Of a stretch of DNA of 56,380 bases, positions 9,354-19,248 are shown piece by piece. Source of the DNA: JAJTYI01 sp964420145 (GTDB lineage Bacteria > Patescibacteriota > Dojkabacteria > B142 > OLB20); contig CAYQRB010000003.1 of the NCBI GenBank assembly GCA_964420145.1, positions 1-56,380 on the forward strand, in the 5' to 3' direction. The position numbers and the translations under genes were made by a program. Every line of letters starts with the position of its first letter. The stretch's first letter is position 1. The notes under the pieces were generated by a model. The model saw only the letters and a program-made list of their open reading frames with translations. It did no database searches and was not told where the DNA came from.

Positions 9354-10538
9354 TCAAACAAAAGTTAGCGCCTTTCCAATTTTATTTCCTCTACCAGTTC
9401 TGCCTATTCGATGAATATAATCCGTATAGTTTTCTGGTACTTCAAAGTTAATAACATGTGAGACATTGGGTATATCTAGTCCTCTTGCTGCTACATCGGT
9501 AGCTACAAGTATATTGACTTTGTTATCCTTGAAGTTTTTTAGAGACCTCTGTCTTTGATATTGTGTTTTATCTCCGTGAATTGATTCTGCTTTAAACCCA
9601 CGGTTTTGCAAGTCTTGTGATAGTCTGTGTACGCCTATTTTGGTGCGACCAAAGATTAACACTTTCTCAAACTCGGGCTTGATTAGAAGATCGTGGAGGA
9701 TTTCTATTTTACTACCACCTGCTACACGGATAATATCCTGATCTACTCTATCTGTTGTTTCTCTGGTTTTAACAGATATAGTTACGGGATTATGAGAATA
9801 TGATTTTATAAGGCTCTCTATTTTGTTATCCAGAGTTGCAGAGAAAAAAAGTGATTGTCTGGTTTGTGGAAGCTGGCTTAGAATAAACCTAATATCATCT
9901 ACAAATCCCATATCAAACATACGATCAACTTCATCAAGTACAATATTAGAGAATTTAGAGAAATCAAGAGCTTTTCGCTTTTCTAAATCTAAAAGCCTTC
10001 CGGGTGTTCCGACTACAAAGTGATAGTGATTTCTTAGCTTGTATACCTGTGAGTTAATATTGGTCCCGCCTATACAAACGACTTTGTTGATCCTTGTTTT
10101 GTAGCTTATTGCGTGTAGGTCTTCCTCTATTTGTGTGGCAAGTTCTCGTGTCGGAGCAATGATTAAAACCTTTTCACTAGGGGATATCATAACTTTGTGT
10201 AACATAGGTACTAGAAATGCCAGGGTTTTCCCTGTTCCCGTATTTGCTATACCAATGAGGTCTTTTCCTTCTAGTAGTATAGGAATTGATTTGTCTTGAA
10301 TAGGCATAGGATTATGAAACCCTCTATATCTAAGATTTGTTTTAATCTCGGATTTTATATCAAAGTCCTGAAATGTGTGTTGTGGTTTATAGACTTCATC
10401 TTCTGGTTTGACAGTGATTTTGTTTATAAACATATCGGGGTTTATCCCTTTGGATCGTACTCTTCTGTTGTTGCGAACAAAGCGGGTGCGAGGTGATCTG
10501 CGACCGTGACTAAACTGCCCAAAGCGTTGTGTGTACAT
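9354..10538 (-). CDS. DEAD-box RNA helicase, RhlE-like
   Basis: The 394-residue protein has a basic, Arg-rich N-tail (1-30), a Q-motif (GFHNPMPIQ), Walker A ANTGTGKT (98-105), PTRELA, TPGRLLD, motif II as DEVD rather than DEAD, SAT, RGLDIP, and motif VI HRIGRTGR. It ends only about ten residues after motif VI, so there is no C-terminal RNA-binding extension. Such helicases remodel structured RNA in ribosome assembly or mRNA decay. The alanine-to-valine change in motif II is tolerated in the superfamily. It is transcribed towards tRNA-Arg. Confidence 0.92.
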   Translation of the reverse strand: MYTQRFGQFSHGRRSPRTRFVRNNRRVRSKGINPDMFINKITVKPEDEVYKPQHTFQDFDIKSEIKTNLRYRGFHNPMPIQDKSIPILLEGKDLIGIANTGTGKTLAFLVPMLHKVMISPSEKVLIIAPTRELATQIEEDLHAISYKTRINKVVCIGGTNINSQVYKLRNHYHFVVGTPGRLLDLEKRKALDFSKFSNIVLDEVDRMFDMGFVDDIRFILSQLPQTRQSLFFSATLDNKIESLIKSYSHNPVTISVKTRETTDRVDQDIIRVAGGSKIEILHDLLIKPEFEKVLIFGRTKIGVHRLSQDLQNRGFKAESIHGDKTQYQRQRSLKNFKDNKVNILVATDVAARGLDIPNVSHVINFEVPENYTDYIHRIGRTGRGNKIGKALTFV

Positions 10539-10862
10539 TATGTATATTAATAATTTTAACTATTAGTAATTTAGAGAAATAACCTGCTTGAAGCAGACAG
10601 GTTTATGAGGAGATATGCTAGTGCAGAAGTAATTTTACTCGTTCGTCCTAAAAAACCCGATGTTGTTTCTATCAATTAGTAAAAGAATTATAACACAAAT
10701 ATTGTTTGGTGAGATTTTGATTATTTATCTTCTATATATACGAAGTTTTTCCTCATTATTTTCTCTTCGCAGTCCCCTCCCAACTGTCTCTTAAAATTAC
10801 TCTATTGTTAGCTTTTATGAAATATGCTAGATTAGGTTTATATAAACTCTGTTTATTTTACA
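10539..10862. other. 324-bp intergenic region between helicase and Fn3 gene
   Basis: The region holds divergent promoters for the helicase and the first DUF2341/Fn3 gene. For the latter, TTGTTA (10805-10810) with a 17-bp spacer and TAGATT (10828-10833) is a plausible promoter. A perfect 12-bp palindrome, GTTTATATAAAC (10836-10847), lies just downstream, where a repressor could act. Near 10581-10603 is a short nested inverted repeat (AACCTG...CAGGTT enclosing CTGCTT/AAGCAG). A 24-codon ORF at 10605-10679 is probably chance. No known RNA family was recognised. Confidence 0.4.
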
Positions 10863-13800
10863 ATGAAATTGTCTTTATTTAGGCTGAGAATCTTGGTATT
10901 AGTCGGTTGGATTGTGCTGGTTGGTAGCGTATATTTCGTAAAAGATCATAGAGTAGGTTCTGTATTATCTGCAAGCTCTCCCTGGGCTCAGACCGACTGG
11001 AGTGGGGGGACTGCAAGTGGAACTGTAAACTCTACAGTTACTACCTACGAATCAGAGTCAAGCATAGATACTGCTACTTCCGGACAATTTAGCCTAGATA
11101 CTGCAAGTGGGTGGTACAACGCAAGCTGGAGCTATAGAAGGAAGATCACTTTTGACAACACCACAGCTAATCTTGGAGTAACCTCTGAAGCTCTTACCGA
11201 CTTTCCTGTTCTTGTCAAACTCACTTCATCAAACATAGATTACTCAAACACCAAAGACGCAGGAGAGGATATAAGGTTTACAGATTCAGACGGAACAACA
11301 GCTCTTTCATACGAGATAGAGAAGTGGGACGAATCTGGTACATCATATATCTGGGTCAAAGTACCCTCCATTGACATCAACTCCAATACCGACTACATCT
11401 ATGCCTACTATGGCAACCCTGGTGCAAGTGATGGGCAGAGTGCGAATAGTGTGTGGGACTCGAATTATTTAGGTGTATGGCACAACAGCGACTCCTCTTC
11501 GACCACAGTACAGGATTCGACGGGAAACAATAAAGACGGAACAAAACAATCATCAAATCAACCAAACTATACCGCAAACGGACAAATTGCTGGCGCACAA
11601 ACTTTCACTCAAGGTCAATCCAGGATTTCTACATCCATAAACGACACTTTAAATGATTTTTCTGTCGAAATTTGGTTCAAAGACGATGGTACTACTACAC
11701 AATATGAAAGATTAGCTGATAAGAGTTATATAAATTGTTTTTGGTTTGGTAGGAATTCTAACTCAAGTAATTCATGGGGCGGAGGGGTGATGGAAGCAAG
11801 TGATCCATTCGGAGTATTTGTGACCTTGACAGATGGACAATGGCATCGTATTTCTTCTGTAAGATCGGGTACAACACACTATGTTTATGGAGATGGTGGA
11901 ACTGTTAATTCAAATACTGTAAGCGGAACTGCGTGTAATACTACAAATTTTGGCATTGGTGGATGGGGTGATGGATCTAGTTCTGGTCAATGGTTTGGCG
12001 GTACAATCGACGAAGTCCGTATCTCAAATGTTGCCAGAAGTGCAGCTTGGATCTCAGCTTCCTATCACTCAGAAACCGATGATTTCAACACATTTGGATC
12101 AGCAGAGAGTAAGTATACAAGTAGTGGCACACTCACCAGTAACATTTTCGATTCAGGAGTAGCAATGGATTGGGGACTATTGACATACTCTAGTTCTGGA
12201 AGTGGTACTACTGCTGTTAAAGTAAGGACAGGGAATAACAGCAATCTAAGCGATGCGACATCTTGGGGAAGCTGTACAGCCATAACAAGCGGAACAGATA
12301 TATCTACAAACAACTGTGTAAATGATGGTGATAGATATATCCAATACCTTGTGACTTTACAATCAAGCGGAGCCTCAACTCCAATATTTGAAGATATTAA
12401 TATCGCATTTGTACCTTCAGATAGTGTCCCCCCAGATGTCAACGCAAGCTTGTTTGAAATATCAGGACTCGCACAAAGCGGAGACTGGTACAAAGATGAA
12501 GCTACAATCACTTGGAGTGAGGGAAGCGATGATGATGATGGAAACGGCTTGTTAGGATATTGTATATCTCTAGATGAAGCAGATCAGGGATCTTCTCACG
12601 GACTCAATCCTCAAAATGTAGCAGGTGTACTAACAGGTAAAGACGATGGAGTATCTCAAAACTATTGTCCGTTTATCGTGAGAGGAAATAGCTTTGACAT
12701 ATCAACCATACCATCACTAAACTTAGTCTCAGGAAAAGAATACTTCTTCTCCATAAAAGCAGTAGATTTAGCAGGAAATATTTACACAGGTATAGATGAA
12801 ACATGGAAAGATGTAATCTCTTTTAGATATGACAATACTCCACCAACAGCACCTTTCTACATATCCTTACCAGCCAACTTCCTCTCAAGCAAAGATGTAG
12901 TCATCACTTGGCCAGTAGGAGTAGGAGGAGCAGATGACCTAGACTCAGGAGTTGCAGGATTGCAGTATAGGATAGGAGAGAGCGGTATATGGTATGGAGA
13001 TCTACATACCGGTACACAAGACATAAACGACTTACTAGTAAATGATGGCTCATATGTAACAGACGAGACTTACGATTACCCTGTTCTTTTAGAAGGAAAC
13101 AACCTAGTATATTTCCGAGCAATAGATAATGTAGGTAATACAACTTCATCAGAAAACTATGTAAAGGGAGTAATTAAGTTAAATACTGTAGCTCCATCCC
13201 CTGTGAGGAATCTATCAGTCTCTCCGACTAATAGCGAGACAAACGCATATTCTTTTGAGTGGGATCTACCAGTAACATATACAGGATCATCATCAGGGAT
13301 GACTTACTGTTATGCTATCAATACAATACCATCAGAGAGTACCTGTACATTTACACAAGCAGGAGTTACCCAGCTGAGTGCAGATGCCTTTGCAACCCAA
13401 CCAGGTACAAACACAATGTACATAGTAGCAAGAGATGAAGCAGGCAATATCAACTATGCGACATACTCAGAACCTGGAGCAAGTGTAAGCTTTACCTACT
13501 CTGGGACAGCACCTGGTATACCACAAAACCTAGATGTTGCAGATATATCAGTAAAATCTACAGCAAACTGGAGATTAGTACTATCGTGGGATAAACCGAC
13601 CAATGTAGGAGCAGGGATATCGTATTACAATATTTATCGAAGTATTACTAACACATCGTGTAGTGGAGGACTGTCAGGGTTTTCCAAGATAGGGTCAAGT
13701 ACAAGTACATCATATATAGATCCTGACTTAGAGCAGAAGAACTACTATTACTGTATCAAAGCGTGTGATAGTGCAAACAACTGTTCAGCAAGCTCAGGGA

Positions 13801-15056
13801 CAATAGGGAAGTTACCGACAGGAAAATATACGACACCAGCGGAGCTATTATCAGCACCTGAGGTTGTGAGCTTTACTACGAGGAAGGCAGTGATAAGCTG
13901 GGTTACAGATAGGGTTAGTGATTCTAGTATTGAATATGGAACAAAATCTGGAGAATACTTCACAGAGGAGGTAAGTAATAGCACACAACTAGCCAATCAT
14001 ACGATTAGTCTAAACAACCTCCAACCAGGTACAACCTACTATTACAGGGCAAAATGGACAGATATTGATGGCAATACCGGAGTAAGTGAAGAAAAGACTT
14101 TTGCTACTCTACCTCCTCCCCAAGTTGTTGAGGTAAAAACAAGTGATATAAGGACAAATTCTGCTCAGATAATATTTACTGTAAAATCAGCAACAAGCGT
14201 TGATATCTTGTATGGGCAGTCGACTTCATATGGTGGTGTAGAGTCTATTTTGACATCGAGTTCTGAATCACAATACATCATTAGGCTCAATAATCTCGTT
14301 GAAGATTCTATGTACAATTATAAATTTATATTACAAGATGTAGAGGGAAATGATTACGATAGTATAGAGAATCATCGTTTTACTACATTACCTTTCCCGT
14401 CAATACAAAATATTCAGATTGAAGAGGTAAAGAATACAGCCCAACCAACTGTAAATATTCTATGGAGTTCAAATATTCCTGTCTCGACTATCCTCAAGTA
14501 TTATCCATTGGATAACCCAGAACAAAAAAGAGATCAAATTGATCTAGAGTTAAAAATAGATCATAATATGGAAATCGTTGGTTTGAATGCTAATACAAAA
14601 TACGGCCTAATAGTATCAGGAAGGGACGCATTGGGAAACGAGGCTGTCTCTGATGAATACCAATTTACAACAGATGAAGATTCAAGGCCTCCCGTGATTA
14701 GTAACATTAAAGTGGAAACAAGAATGAGTACTGATGGAGCATCGTTAAATCAAGCACAATTAATAGTAAGCTGGGATACAGATGAAGCTGCAACAAGCCA
14801 GGTTGAGTATGGAGAAGGATCAACAGGAGAATATACGCAAAAGACATTAGTAGATGATAACGCGTCGTTTAATCATTTAATAATAATTAATAACCTAAGA
14901 CCGAGCAGTGTATATCATCTAAGGGTATTGTCGAAAGATTCTGTAGGGAATGAAGCAGTAGGGAGAAATATTGTAACGATATCGGCACAGTTGAGTGAGA
15001 ATCCTTTGGATATTATCATCTCAAGACTAACTGAAGCATTCGGTTTTATTAGATAG
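10863..15056 (+). CDS. giant secreted DUF2341/LamG/fibronectin-III protein, copy 1
   Basis: The 1397-residue protein starts with a Sec-type signal (hydrophobic about 9-26; SxA-like cleavage near VLSASS). A DUF2341 domain follows (about 85-200, SYRRKITFDN to YAYYGN), then a concanavalin/LamG-like domain (about 205-405, ending GTIDEVRISN). Next is a region of Ig/CBM-like beta modules with paired cysteines, and at least four Fn3-type repeats (about 870-1370, pattern LQPGTTYYYRAKWTD). It ends without a membrane helix, in a short amphipathic tail (DIIISRLTEAFGFIR). No catalytic motif is seen; a sugar-binding adhesin or surface fibre is likely. The next gene, only 5 bp downstream, is a paralogue with the same tail. 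Confidence 0.75.
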   Translation: MKLSLFRLRILVLVGWIVLVGSVYFVKDHRVGSVLSASSPWAQTDWSGGTASGTVNSTVTTYESESSIDTATSGQFSLDTASGWYNASWSYRRKITFDNTTANLGVTSEALTDFPVLVKLTSSNIDYSNTKDAGEDIRFTDSDGTTALSYEIEKWDESGTSYIWVKVPSIDINSNTDYIYAYYGNPGASDGQSANSVWDSNYLGVWHNSDSSSTTVQDSTGNNKDGTKQSSNQPNYTANGQIAGAQTFTQGQSRISTSINDTLNDFSVEIWFKDDGTTTQYERLADKSYINCFWFGRNSNSSNSWGGGVMEASDPFGVFVTLTDGQWHRISSVRSGTTHYVYGDGGTVNSNTVSGTACNTTNFGIGGWGDGSSSGQWFGGTIDEVRISNVARSAAWISASYHSETDDFNTFGSAESKYTSSGTLTSNIFDSGVAMDWGLLTYSSSGSGTTAVKVRTGNNSNLSDATSWGSCTAITSGTDISTNNCVNDGDRYIQYLVTLQSSGASTPIFEDINIAFVPSDSVPPDVNASLFEISGLAQSGDWYKDEATITWSEGSDDDDGNGLLGYCISLDEADQGSSHGLNPQNVAGVLTGKDDGVSQNYCPFIVRGNSFDISTIPSLNLVSGKEYFFSIKAVDLAGNIYTGIDETWKDVISFRYDNTPPTAPFYISLPANFLSSKDVVITWPVGVGGADDLDSGVAGLQYRIGESGIWYGDLHTGTQDINDLLVNDGSYVTDETYDYPVLLEGNNLVYFRAIDNVGNTTSSENYVKGVIKLNTVAPSPVRNLSVSPTNSETNAYSFEWDLPVTYTGSSSGMTYCYAINTIPSESTCTFTQAGVTQLSADAFATQPGTNTMYIVARDEAGNINYATYSEPGASVSFTYSGTAPGIPQNLDVADISVKSTANWRLVLSWDKPTNVGAGISYYNIYRSITNTSCSGGLSGFSKIGSSTSTSYIDPDLEQKNYYYCIKACDSANNCSASSGTIGKLPTGKYTTPAELLSAPEVVSFTTRKAVISWVTDRVSDSSIEYGTKSGEYFTEEVSNSTQLANHTISLNNLQPGTTYYYRAKWTDIDGNTGVSEEKTFATLPPPQVVEVKTSDIRTNSAQIIFTVKSATSVDILYGQSTSYGGVESILTSSSESQYIIRLNNLVEDSMYNYKFILQDVEGNDYDSIENHRFTTLPFPSIQNIQIEEVKNTAQPTVNILWSSNIPVSTILKYYPLDNPEQKRDQIDLELKIDHNMEIVGLNANTKYGLIVSGRDALGNEAVSDEYQFTTDEDSRPPVISNIKVETRMSTDGASLNQAQLIVSWDTDEAATSQVEYGEGSTGEYTQKTLVDDNASFNHLIIINNLRPSSVYHLRVLSKDSVGNEAVGRNIVTISAQLSENPLDIIISRLTEAFGFIR
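12827..12934 (+). repeat. 108-bp block identical to 16960-17067 (copy A)
   Basis: This stretch of the first DUF2341/Fn3 gene is identical base for base to 16960-17067 of the second. The sequence on both sides differs at many third codon positions. It encodes the end of one beta module and the start of the next (from NTPPTAPFYIS to TWPVGVGGA). Confidence 0.9.
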
Positions 15057-15061
15057 TATTA

Positions 15062-18000
15062 ATGCAGATTAACAATAAGAAAGACAAAATAATTAAACTA
15101 TTTATTTTAACTTTAGTACCTGCATTGTTTGGTTTGAACTATATTGGAGAGAATAGAGAAGGCAGTGTACTCGCGGCAAGTTCTCCTTGGACGCAAACGG
15201 ATTGGAATGGTGGACAGGACTCAGCTGTAGTCACCGGGTCTGTTAACACCTATCTTTCAAAGACAGAGATGAATACCGATGTAGCAAATAGTATCTCCAT
15301 GGCTCAAACAAGCGGATGGTCAGGCAGTCTATCGGGTTGGTCAAGAAGAAAACCAATTACAATTACCAATACACTCGCTGTTCAAAGTAACTACCAAGTA
15401 AAAATCCCTGTGACCTACGATGCTGATATGCAAGCAGATTTTGATGATTTAAGATTCACGAATTCAGGTGGAACTGTCTTGGATTATTGGATAGAAAGCA
15501 AAGTAGATAGTACTTCATCTGTAATATGGGTGGAAGTCGATACGTTGGCTGGTGCTGGTGATACAACAATATATATGTATTATGGCAATGGATCTGCAAC
15601 AAGTGCATCAAGTGGAGTAAATACTTTCACGTTTTTTGATGATTTCGATGACAATTCATTTGACCTGACTAAATGGACAGAAGTTGATCCTAGAGGAAAA
15701 ATGTCCGAGAGCAACAATAAGTTAAGTTTTATTTATGGTAGCGGGTCAGGTAACTGGGATACAGCAATTTACTCAGTTCCTAGTTTTACCAGAGGAGACA
15801 AATCACTAGAATATGACCTACGATGGTCAAGTGACTATTCCCCTTATGATGCATTCATGTTTGGATGGAAAGATGATGGAGCAGGGGCGAGCTACACAAA
15901 TCTTGTTTACGGATACTACAATCAAGGTGATGGTTTCTGTTCTACCAATTGTATAGGCCCACTATATGAAGATGGAAATCTTAGGGGAAATCTTTCCGGT
16001 ACTTGGACAAAAGATTTGGATTACAAAATTAGGATAAGAATGCGTCAGGTAGGAGGTGCTTATTATGAAAAAAGTACTGATGGTGGACAAAACTTTACAA
16101 CAAACTATACAAGTTCATATTCTACAGAATCAAATCTTCATATTGCTTGGATGCTCTATTCTGGAGATTATACGATTGATAATGTAAGAGTTAGAAATTG
16201 GCTTACAACTGAACCAAGTTCGAGTTTTTCCTCGGAGGAACTCAAATATCAGAATTCGGCGACACTAGAATCAAACATCTTGGACTCGGGAGTAGCAATG
16301 GACTGGGGACTGCTATCATACACAAACTCAGGAACAGGAACTGTAGCGGTGAAGGTTCGAACAGACAATGCCAGTAACATGAGCGGAGCAACCGCATGGG
16401 GAACATGTACTGCCATAACAAGCGGAACTGACATTTCTGCAAACAACTGTGTAGATGATGGAGATAGATATATCCAGTATCAAGTAACACTACAACCAAG
16501 CGGAGCTTCAACCCCAGTATTCGAAGACATCAGTATAGCGTTTGTCCCTTCAGATCAATTACCTCCAGATGCCAATGCAACAGAGATTGAGATATCCGGA
16601 CTAGCACAGAGCGGAGATTGGTACAAAGATGAAGCAACAATAACCTGGACGGAGGGAAGTGATGACGATAATGGGAACGGAATCTTAGGATACTGTGTAT
16701 CACTAGATGAAGCAGATCAAGATTCCTCACATGGATTGAACCCTCAGAATGTAGCAGGAGTATTGGCAGGCAAAGACGACGGAATAGCCCAGAACTATTG
16801 TCCATACATAGTGGTAGGAGATACGTTTAACATTAGTACAGTATCTGGACTAAATCTAGTCTCAGGGAAAGAATACTTCTTCTCAGTAAAAGCAGTGGAC
16901 TTGGCAGGGAATATCTACACAGGAGCGGACGGGACATGGAAAGATGTAATCTCATTTAAATATGACAATACTCCACCAACAGCACCTTTCTACATATCCT
17001 TACCAGCCAACTTCCTCTCAAGCAAAGATGTAGTCATCACTTGGCCAGTAGGAGTAGGAGGAGCAGACGATGTAGATTCAGGATTGGCTGGACTACAATA
17101 TCGAATAGGTGATACAGGAATATGGTATGGAGACTTGCATACAGGAACACAAGATTCAAACGATCTATTAGTAAACGATGGATCATACGTAACTGATGAA
17201 ACCTATGATTATCCAGAATTAGAAGAAGGAAACAACCTGATCTATTTCAGATCAGTAGACAATGTAGGGAACTACACAAACCCAGAAGACTATGTAAAAG
17301 GACTTCTGAAGTTAAACACAGTAGCACCCTCACCAGTAAGAAATCTTGTAGTGAACCCGTTAGATAGTGAAGAGAATGCCTACACGTTTAATTGGGATGC
17401 ACCGACAACATTTACAGGATCAGCAAGTGGGATGACATATTGTTATGCAGTAAATACAATACCATCAGAGAATACCTGTACATTTACACAGGCTGGAGTA
17501 ACAGAACTGGCGTCAGATGCATTTGCAACACAACCTGGAACAAACACAATGTATGTAGTAGCCAAAGATGAAGCAGGGAACATTAACTATGCAACATACT
17601 CAGAACCAGGAGCAAGTGTAAGCTTTACATACTCAGGAACAGCACCAGGAATGCCACAAAATTTAGATGTAGCAGATATTTCAGTGAAAGCAACAGAGAA
17701 TTGGAGGCTAGTCTTGTCGTGGGATAGACCTAATAGTGTAGGAGCAGGTATCTCATACTACAATATATATCGAAGCACAACAGCGACATCATGTAGTGGA
17801 GGATTCTCTGCATTCACAAAGATGGGATCAAGTACAAGTACCTCGTACATAGATCCCGATCTAGAACAACAGAATTACTCGTATTGTATTAAAGCATGTG
17901 ACAGTGCAAACAATTGTTCAGCAAGTTCAGGAACGGTAGGAAGACTTCCAACCGGAAAGTACACAACACCAGCAGAGTTACTCTCCGCACCGGAGGTAGT

Positions 18001-19189
18001 AAGCTTCACAACAAGGAAGGCAGTGATAAGCTGGGTAACTGACAGAGCTAGTGACTCTAGCATAGAGTACGGTCTTGAGAGTGGGAAATATTTCGAAGCT
18101 GAAGTTGCGAATAGCAATCAACTTGCAGCGCACACGATCCCTTTGAATAATCTCGAACCTGGGACTACGTATTACTTTAGAGCGAAGTGGACAGATGTAG
18201 ATGGAAATACCGGGGTTAGTGAAGAGAAAACATTCGCAACACTCCCTCCTCCGCGTGTTTCCAATGTGACAGTTTCAAATATTACAACTAACTCGGTTGT
18301 GATAAATTTCAAGGTAATTAACTCTATCGATGCCTCAATACTTTATGGATTGACTGAAGGGTATGGTGGTGTAAAAGTGGTTTCCACATCCTTAACAGAA
18401 TCTACCTATACTACACAATTAACTAATCTTACAGAAGGTAGTCAATATAATTTCAAGTTTAATCTTAGAGATGTTGATAGTAATACTTATTCATATTTTG
18501 AAAATCATCAATTCTCAACTCTGCCTTTCCCAAGAATCCAAGATATTCAAATCGAAGAAGTAAAAAATACTTCTCAACCTACTGTCGATATACTCTGGAA
18601 ATCGAATGTACCTATTAGTTCATTAATTAGAGTTCATCCACAGGATAACCCCGAACAGAAGCGTGATCAGATTGATCTTGAGCCTAGGACAGACCATCTA
18701 TTGACACTCACAGGGCTTCAAGCTAATATGAAATATATTATGATAGTATCGGGAAGGGATACATTGGGTAACGAAGCCGTTTCGGAAGAGTACCAATTTA
18801 CGACAGATGAAGACTCAAGACCTCCTGTAATTAGTAATGTTAAGGTTGAGACAAGAATGAGTGATAGTGGGACTCCTCAAAATCAAGCACAATTGATAAT
18901 AAGCTGGGATACAGATGAGTCGGCAACAAGTCAGATAGAGTATGGAGAGGGATCATCTGGAGAATATACTCAAAAAACGCTAGTTGATGATAACTCATCG
19001 TTTAATCATTTAATAATAATCAATAACTTACGACCAAGTAGTGTGTATCATTTGAGGGTATTATCCAAAGATTCAGCAGGGAATCAAGCAGTAGGGAAGA
19101 ATATAGTAACAATATCTGCACAGTTGAGTGAAAATCCTTTAGATATTATTATTTCTAGATTAACTGAGGCATTCGGGTTTATACGATAA
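15062..19189 (+). CDS. giant secreted DUF2341/fibronectin-III protein, copy 2
   Basis: The 1375-residue paralogue of the preceding gene was almost certainly formed by tandem duplication. It has a signal peptide (hydrophobic about 10-22, AxA near VLAASS) and a DUF2341 domain (about 95-180, SRRKPITITN to YMYYGN). A different ligand-binding domain replaces LamG (about 185-395, FFDDFDDNSFDLTKWTEVD), resembling DUF1080/concanavalin folds. From about residue 400 onward the two proteins align closely to the end, including the last 20 residues. The divergent front halves suggest distinct glycan or surface targets on a common stalk. The start follows the previous stop by 5 bp, so the genes form an operon. 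Confidence 0.75.
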   Translation: MQINNKKDKIIKLFILTLVPALFGLNYIGENREGSVLAASSPWTQTDWNGGQDSAVVTGSVNTYLSKTEMNTDVANSISMAQTSGWSGSLSGWSRRKPITITNTLAVQSNYQVKIPVTYDADMQADFDDLRFTNSGGTVLDYWIESKVDSTSSVIWVEVDTLAGAGDTTIYMYYGNGSATSASSGVNTFTFFDDFDDNSFDLTKWTEVDPRGKMSESNNKLSFIYGSGSGNWDTAIYSVPSFTRGDKSLEYDLRWSSDYSPYDAFMFGWKDDGAGASYTNLVYGYYNQGDGFCSTNCIGPLYEDGNLRGNLSGTWTKDLDYKIRIRMRQVGGAYYEKSTDGGQNFTTNYTSSYSTESNLHIAWMLYSGDYTIDNVRVRNWLTTEPSSSFSSEELKYQNSATLESNILDSGVAMDWGLLSYTNSGTGTVAVKVRTDNASNMSGATAWGTCTAITSGTDISANNCVDDGDRYIQYQVTLQPSGASTPVFEDISIAFVPSDQLPPDANATEIEISGLAQSGDWYKDEATITWTEGSDDDNGNGILGYCVSLDEADQDSSHGLNPQNVAGVLAGKDDGIAQNYCPYIVVGDTFNISTVSGLNLVSGKEYFFSVKAVDLAGNIYTGADGTWKDVISFKYDNTPPTAPFYISLPANFLSSKDVVITWPVGVGGADDVDSGLAGLQYRIGDTGIWYGDLHTGTQDSNDLLVNDGSYVTDETYDYPELEEGNNLIYFRSVDNVGNYTNPEDYVKGLLKLNTVAPSPVRNLVVNPLDSEENAYTFNWDAPTTFTGSASGMTYCYAVNTIPSENTCTFTQAGVTELASDAFATQPGTNTMYVVAKDEAGNINYATYSEPGASVSFTYSGTAPGMPQNLDVADISVKATENWRLVLSWDRPNSVGAGISYYNIYRSTTATSCSGGFSAFTKMGSSTSTSYIDPDLEQQNYSYCIKACDSANNCSASSGTVGRLPTGKYTTPAELLSAPEVVSFTTRKAVISWVTDRASDSSIEYGLESGKYFEAEVANSNQLAAHTIPLNNLEPGTTYYFRAKWTDVDGNTGVSEEKTFATLPPPRVSNVTVSNITTNSVVINFKVINSIDASILYGLTEGYGGVKVVSTSLTESTYTTQLTNLTEGSQYNFKFNLRDVDSNTYSYFENHQFSTLPFPRIQDIQIEEVKNTSQPTVDILWKSNVPISSLIRVHPQDNPEQKRDQIDLEPRTDHLLTLTGLQANMKYIMIVSGRDTLGNEAVSEEYQFTTDEDSRPPVISNVKVETRMSDSGTPQNQAQLIISWDTDESATSQIEYGEGSSGEYTQKTLVDDNSSFNHLIIINNLRPSSVYHLRVLSKDSAGNQAVGKNIVTISAQLSENPLDIIISRLTEAFGFIR
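16960..17067 (+). repeat. 108-bp block identical to 12827-12934 (copy B)
   Basis: This is the second copy of the perfectly conserved DNA patch within the paralogous Fn3 genes. Flanking codons differ synonymously, so the identity is not explained by protein conservation alone. Confidence 0.9.
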
Positions 19190-19248
19190 TTATGAGTGAA
19201 TTTGCTTAAAAACTTATAAATATGTTTAATATATATTCTTACAATTAA

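Noticed and set aside
10605..10679. 24-codon ORF before the first Fn3 gene
   Set aside because: Too short and with no supporting signal other than a nearby inverted repeat.
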